Source: Oppiella nova (lineage: Eukaryota > Arthropoda > Arachnida > Sarcoptiformes > Oppiidae). From it: DNA of 28,437 nt. Positions 23,191 through 28,437 of this stretch are shown piece after piece (position 1 is the stretch's first letter; each line of letters opens with the position of its first letter). A model generated the notes under the pieces. That model worked only from the letters and a program-made list of their open reading frames with translations. It was not told the origin of the DNA and ran no database searches. Both the position numbers and the translations under genes were made by a program. The stretch lies in assembly GCA_905397405.1 (NCBI GenBank), contig CAJPVJ010000314.1, forward strand, positions 1 to 28,437, in the 5' to 3' direction.

Positions 23191-24100
23191 ATTATTTGGT
23201 AAAAACTTAAATCTTATTATATAATAATTTTTAATAATAATTTAATAAAAACATTATTAATTGTAATTATCCTATTATAAATAAAATTCAAGACTATTTT
23301 AGACTTATTACAGCAATTATATGGCAATTGCGTGAAAATTTTGTATTTTATATCTTATGTTTAAAAATATATTTATTGAATATATAATTTTCAAATATAA
23401 GATATTTCTTGACTTTAAGTGGAAATCAATAATAGAAAAGAAATGCATAAAAGTCACCCATTATTTTAATAAATCCAAAATATTATGTGATTAGACATTA
23501 TGAATTAATCAATACTTTTTTAATGTCAAGATATGTAAAAGTAATATCAATGAAAAATAACATAAATTAAATCTAATTCAAATGTACTAATTTATATAAA
23601 GCAATATATTTAGTCCAATTAATTATTGTATTGTTTCGTAAAAACTATTTTATTAATTAAGTTCTTTGATAAGTTTATATGTACTATAAATATAAAATAA
23701 TTAGATTTTTGTACAATATTTGTATTAGGAAAATTATTTTACTAAACTATTGTACTGTATAATATTATAAACTAATTCTATACTGATAAAAATTAAATAT
23801 ATGAATAAATATTTTTATTCTGTAACATTTACGGTAATAATCGAAATGCTTATTTTGTACATTTTAAAATTCAATAAAATATTTCTCAATAAATACATTT
23901 AATATTCTTAATAGTTGTATATATTTTAATTATTTTTAATTCAATGGATTTTGAGCCTTAAAGCACATTTTGCTTTTTAATAACTTTTTTAAGACCTCAT
24001 ATTAAATAAGAATTTCATTTTCAACATATTAATAGTTAAACTTTTTAAGTCAAAATCCTTTCAATCAAACTATTGATGATAATATAAGTCTTAAAGTTGT
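23191..24100. other. AT-rich spacer between left repeat arm and LRR promoter
   Basis: Very AT-rich with no ORF of note. It has no resemblance to PLD coding sequence next to the left arm, so that arm is not the end of a second PLD copy. Confidence 0.6.
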
Positions 24101-24113
24101 TGACATCGGAGGT

Positions 24114-24149
24114 TATATAAAAGTCTTAGCAAATGAGACTAAATCAGCT
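24114..24149 (+). promoter_or_regulatory. candidate TATA plus initiator for the LRR gene
   Basis: TATATAAAAG (24114-24123) is followed by TCAGCT with its A at 24146, about 30 bases downstream, which is normal TATA-to-initiator spacing in arthropods. It lies 440 bp before the LRR start codon. A good acceptor-like tract (gttttatcttttcag, ending 24545) would allow a 5' UTR intron. Alternatively TCAGTC at 24542-24547 could itself be an initiator, with TATA at 24520. Confidence 0.4.
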
Positions 24150-24586
24150 TAATTTGTGTTATCACTTATCGCTACAAACTCTTGAATGCAATACAAACTC
24201 ACTTCAGTTGTACTCAATTCTACTTCTACTCAACAAAACACTTAAATCGCAAAGTTATGAAAACATGTAATATTTTCGTTGATTATTAATTTTTGGCCAT
24301 TTCTCACATCATTTAAATTAAATTTCACAAATCCATTCATTCAGTTTTTAATAATATTTAAAACAAATTCAATTATGAAGTTCATAATTAATTTAATGTT
24401 AAAGATATAGAAATAATAAACTCTAATCAGTTGTGTTGCCATTCGTTTCACTTGTTTTCGAGTGTCTCACAGAAACTCAAAGTTTGACAATAAGTATAAC
24501 ATTATATAAATAACTTTATTATATAAAAGCGTTTTATCTTTTCAGTCAAAATAAGCTTTATTTCAAAAAAAGAGATAAAAGTTATC

Positions 24587-26029
24587 ATGAATTTCAACGT
24601 AATATATATTCAGCCATTTTTCTGGCTTTGGATGACTTTCACAGCAAAATGTAATCAACCCATAGATGACGGATATCTGGAGTTATGTAAACCCAGAGGA
24701 GGATATGGATGCGAGTGTCCAGACTATTCACACTCTAAGAAGTGGATCGACTGCTCGAACAGAGGCCTCACAAACACGAGTCAATTCATACAATTCCCGG
24801 ATCTCATCGAAAACGTAAACTTCAAGAATAATAAAATTAAATCCATTTTACAAAACACTTTTGTTGAGGGAAGAAATGTTCAGCAATTAGACCTGTCTCA
24901 CAATCATATAGATTTTATACATCACTCTGTGTTTGTAGCGCTAGAAAAACTGGAAACGTTAATACTCTCCTATAATTCAATTTGGAGTTTAGATTCAAAT
25001 CTTTTCGATGGACTCCAAAGCCTCCAAACGCTTGACTTGAGTTATAACAGAATCCAGAGTTGGGACAACACTTTGTTTATTCCCTGCAAACGACTCATAC
25101 AATTAGATTTGAGATACAACTCAATCGGATCCACAGGACTCACGTCACAAGCGTTTCAACACTTGCCTCGACTCCAGACACTAAACCTGGAGAATACAGG
25201 AGTCACTGAACTGCCGGATACTATATTCGCGTCCAATGATGAACTCAAAACACTGTATTTGAGTGGAAATGGGTTCAAAAGGGTGCCCAACACTGCTCTA
25301 CAGTCGGCCCTTTCTCTTAGTTTCCTCGATATGAGTGCAACTAATCTACAACTCATTCAATACTCGGACTTTATTGGCTTAAAGTCTTTGACAGAATTAC
25401 GGTTAGAAAGGATTCGCGAGCTTCGGAGGATCGAAATGAACGCGTTTTCGGATTTAGAGAATTTGCAATCATTTGTTTGTCAACATAATTACCAATTGAA
25501 TGAAATCCACTCAAAAGCCTTCACTAATAACATGACTGGAGAACCAATACGTTTAGCGGACCTTATTTTAAGGCATAATTCTCTGCAAACATTGAGCCAT
25601 CAAATGGTTTTATGGAAAGCCTTACATCATATCGATTTTGGGGGCAATCCCTGGATATGCGACTGTAATACCAAATGGATGGCACAACTGGACACTAAAC
25701 GCTACTTAACCGACACTAAGTGTCATGAACCGCACCGACTGTCCGGACAACTCATCAAATCATTAAGTGCTGAAGACTTTGTCTGTCAATCATCAGTAAT
25801 GGACGACTCATCCGTCATACCAGTCTTACTCCTGATGACAGTTATAACACTCGCTCTATTGACCATCGCCTACATTATGGTATCCAAGTCGTGGTGCAGT
25901 AGTAGGTGTTATGTCCCCTCCATCCACACTAAACTCAATTACCTCAGACTTACGACTAATAAGAATATGGTTGACCCCGAATCGGATGACAGCACTGAAC
26001 CACAATCTTTCATTTTATTTTCTAAATAA
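24587..26029 (+). CDS. single-pass leucine-rich-repeat transmembrane protein, intronless
   Basis: The 480-residue product has a signal peptide (1 to about 20, FFWLWMTFTA). A cysteine cap follows (C34, C42, C44, C56; C-x7-C-x-C spacing typical of LRRNT). About ten to eleven leucine-rich repeats span roughly 72-350; good examples are QQLDLSHNHIDFI and LQTLDLSYNRIQSW. An LRRCT cap comes next (NPWICDC, C379, C400), then a membrane helix near 409-432 and a basic, Cys-containing cytoplasmic tail of about 48 residues. The order fits extracellular LRR adhesion or receptor proteins of arthropods. There is no TIR, Ig or FNIII domain, so it is not a Toll. The exact orthologue was not recognised. The stop codon overlaps an AATAAA; further AATAAA motifs lie at 26439 and 26452. 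Confidence 0.93.
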   Translation: MNFNVIYIQPFFWLWMTFTAKCNQPIDDGYLELCKPRGGYGCECPDYSHSKKWIDCSNRGLTNTSQFIQFPDLIENVNFKNNKIKSILQNTFVEGRNVQQLDLSHNHIDFIHHSVFVALEKLETLILSYNSIWSLDSNLFDGLQSLQTLDLSYNRIQSWDNTLFIPCKRLIQLDLRYNSIGSTGLTSQAFQHLPRLQTLNLENTGVTELPDTIFASNDELKTLYLSGNGFKRVPNTALQSALSLSFLDMSATNLQLIQYSDFIGLKSLTELRLERIRELRRIEMNAFSDLENLQSFVCQHNYQLNEIHSKAFTNNMTGEPIRLADLILRHNSLQTLSHQMVLWKALHHIDFGGNPWICDCNTKWMAQLDTKRYLTDTKCHEPHRLSGQLIKSLSAEDFVCQSSVMDDSSVIPVLLLMTVITLALLTIAYIMVSKSWCSSRCYVPSIHTKLNYLRLTTNKNMVDPESDDSTEPQSFILFSK

Positions 26030-27408
26030 ATTCAACCTATAAATAGAATTATCAAATTTATATCAAATAAGAAATAATTCATATAAACTCTCTCTGAAAT
26101 TTTTTAATTTAATTTTTCAAAATCAGATTTTTAATACATTTTATCATTATTAAACTTTTACTTTTTATTTGCTTTTTTGGCTATATTATAAACTAACACT
26201 ATGGTAATAAAAGTATTTACTATGTGTAGAATGTTACAGAGTATGCATGGGTTAAGGAAAATAGTGTATAATAGAGTACCATTAATATTGCTTTTTAAAA
26301 ATGAATTACATGTAAAATAATAGAACCTCTGGTTATAATAACATCCATCATAGCCATCATAGATCTCATCATCACTGCCACACTATTTACTATTTTTTAA
26401 TTTGAGTCAATTTTAAGATAATCACAAAATTTTCATACAATAAACAAAGAAAATAAAGTTATTTTATTAATAACTAAAAAATGAGATTAGCTTTTGATGA
26501 ATGAGTTAAATATAAAACAATTATTGATTTTCGCAGAATTAAACCTAATTACAATATCTTTCTACAGAATGTGTTTCACTCTATAAAACAAACTTTATTT
26601 GAGTTGCTTTATTGATACAATGTTTTACATTTATGGCAAACTTGAAATTATATTTAATATAGAATTGAGTTTGTGATCAAAATGTAGTCATTTTGTGATG
26701 GATTGCGTGCAGAATATGTATTTTAAATGAGAAATATTTCGATTATTCAATTATATTTTTATTTAACGATTAATAAATAGCATTAAAACTTTTAAAACTA
26801 TAACATTATATAATAATATAGAATTTACCAATTAATTAGCTAATTATATTAGCAATTAATTTAAGTTTATATATTTCACTATTAACTACAAAACGAGTTA
26901 AAGACCATTTAAGTTAATACACACAATAATTGATTTTTGACTAAAAAATAATCTATAATACAATATATTTGACAATTTATTTCCCAAAAATGATAATTTG
27001 TTTCGTTTTGGTGGCACTGAATATAAAATCAATAAAGCGTTTCAATTCATTCATTTGAAGTGAACTAAAGAAATAGTTTATGAAAAAATTGATGCAAAAG
27101 AGGGGCTTATCTTTTCATTAGTGGCCCACGAGTTGGCTATAAATTGATTGAAAGTTTGTTCACTCTTTTGGTCTAATGATTGGATGTCTAATCTATAACT
27201 GTATTGAGTATTCAATTAATATGAGTACAAAAAGAGAGAAAGCTTTGACTCATTTAAAGATTGCATTCAACACTGAATTGATTGCAGTTTTGTTGCATTG
27301 TTTCATAAATTAAATGTTTAGTCCACTGAATACGCGAAAATGTCTCTAATTTGACTGTTTATCACATTATCGCTCACTATTAGGTCCCGTATTATAATAG
27401 CGCTAAAA
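26030..27408. other. LRR 3' flank and Zucchini-like promoter region
   Basis: This stretch holds the LRR 3' UTR with AATAAA motifs at 26439-26444 and 26452-26457, then AT-rich sequence up to the PLD start. No further gene was seen. Confidence 0.6.
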
Positions 27409-28092
27409 ATGTCTGAAATGTGTACTTATGTCGATATAATCATATATATGACAGCAATATTTATATGTTATGAAATTCGTGTCTATATATCATTTTTATG
27501 GCACTATAAGAGAGATAATAAAAATGTAAAACAAGCGAAAGACAGTGATTTGACTTTGTTTGTGCCAACACTTGATGATGTCCTCAACAATACTAGTAAT
27601 CGCTATTTTGTTTGACTTTTTCAGACATTAAGGTTATTTGAATAGTATTTTTTTGATTCAGGGAATAAATTCGTGTTAAGCAAATTGGTCTCAATTATAG
27701 GATCTGCTCAAAAGTCACTCAACATTTGCGTTTACTCCATATCAGTGACAAAAATAGTCAATCAATGCATTCAATTGCATTCAAATGGGGTTATAATTCG
27801 CATCATTACTAATGATTTCGGTTTTGCCAATAAAGCCAATCGTAATAATATGTCCTTTGCTTATAGACTCACAAATGAGACATCGATTGAGAACAGAGCG
27901 ATCAAAGCATTAGCCAAAAAAGGCATTCAAATTAGATATTTTACACGAATGAGACTGGGCTATATGCACCACAAGTTTGCTATCCTAGATCATAGACAAT
28001 TAATTACCGGTTCACTCAATTGGACTGCAACCGGGATCAATCATAATTACGAGGACTGCATAAGTGAATTAAAAATATATATAAATTTTTAA
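27409..28092 (+). CDS. zuc: Zucchini/PLD6-like phospholipase-D-superfamily nuclease, C-terminus missing or downstream
   Basis: Exon 1 is 27409-27595 (donor ACTA|gtaatc), the intron 27596-27661 (66 nt) and exon 2 27662-28092. The joined frame gives 205 residues and reads NNT-R-NKFVLSK across the splice. An N-terminal hydrophobic helix (about 8-31) would anchor it in the mitochondrial outer membrane, as in PLD6. LTLFVP matches the family's VLFFP motif. The single HKD motif is YMHHKFAILD (H165, K167, D172), followed by ITGSLNWT, nearly identical to PLD6. One HKD per chain implies a homodimer. Known members cut piRNA precursors. Two oddities are that the zinc-binding Cys/His insert after the VLFFP motif is absent, and that homology stops at NYEDCI. 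About 30 family residues after that are replaced by SELKIYINF from the inverted repeat, unless a donor at A|gtgaat (28062/28063) leads to an exon outside the window. Confidence 0.85.
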
Positions 28093-28437
28093 TCATTTAA
28101 ATTATCATCAAAATAAGTGTACTAATGTCCTTTATACATTTCTTATAAATTTAACATGGAGATTGGAATACAAAATATCAATAAAATATAATCAAAAACT
28201 TCAATAAGAAACACAAAACTTAATTCGTATTATAGGATTAGAGCAATTTGAATGTTATTTCAATGTAAAGTAATATCAAAAATGTAGTTTTCATTTTAAC
28301 TTTTTTTTGCCTTAAAATGAAGTATACGAAACCATATTAAATAAAATAATGATGTGAATTCATTGAATAACTTTCAATTGTTTTTAAATTCATTTTTCAA
28401 AGCACATTTTAAGTTTATAAGCAATTTTATTAAACAC
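28063..28437 (-). repeat. long inverted repeat, right arm (~375 bp, open at window end)
   Basis: This is the partner of 22817-23190 in opposite orientation. It begins inside the last codons of the Zucchini-like reading frame, at agtgaatt, and runs to the end of the window. The last ten codons of that ORF, including its stop, are therefore repeat sequence. Confidence 0.93.

Noticed and set aside
23190-23300. Second PLD copy next to the left inverted arm
   Set aside because: The sequence beyond the arm has no HKD or GSLNWT similarity in any frame.
1-28437. CRISPR arrays, bacterial operons or retroviral elements
   Set aside because: Spliced genes show a eukaryotic nuclear region; no spaced repeats, reverse transcriptase, integrase or capsid motifs were seen.

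Overview
This is a strongly AT-rich window of animal nuclear DNA. Its genes have GT-AG introns, it carries many (CT)n/(GA)n microsatellites, and it has two short runs of N. A Beaten-path (Beat) immunoglobulin gene points to an arthropod. Exon sizes and composition would suit a mite or other chelicerate, but the window alone does not prove that.

Layout. (1) 1-2870: AT-rich 3' flank with no gene seen. (2) 2871-14749, minus strand: a complete Beat-family gene rebuilt here as 14 coding exons. They total 888 nt, keep phase at every junction and encode 295 residues: signal peptide, Ig domain 1, Ig domain 2 and a hydrophobic tail. Several exons are tiny (7, 25, 26, 35 and 35 nt). Exons 6 and 7 lie in a ~770-bp tandem duplication (6034-7574), so both are present twice. 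The intron upstream of them holds a cluster of perfect direct and inverted repeats (8220-8884). (3) 14750-24100: a long intergenic stretch between two divergently transcribed genes, with no convincing coding sequence but with recurrent ATGGTATA-like palindromes. (4) 24587-26029, plus strand: an intronless gene for a single-pass leucine-rich-repeat membrane protein. (5) 27409-28092, plus strand: a two-exon phospholipase-D-like gene closest to Zucchini/PLD6, the mitochondrial piRNA-pathway nuclease. Its C-terminal part is missing or lies beyond the window.

The LRR and Zucchini-like genes sit between two inverted ~374-bp repeat arms (22817-23190 and 28063-28437). The right arm begins exactly where PLD6 homology ends.

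The Beat and LRR proteins are both cell-surface recognition types. The three genes show no sign of being a functional unit. The points of greatest interest are the 7-nt exon, the duplicated exon pair, the perfect repeat cluster and the inverted repeat that cuts into the PLD gene.
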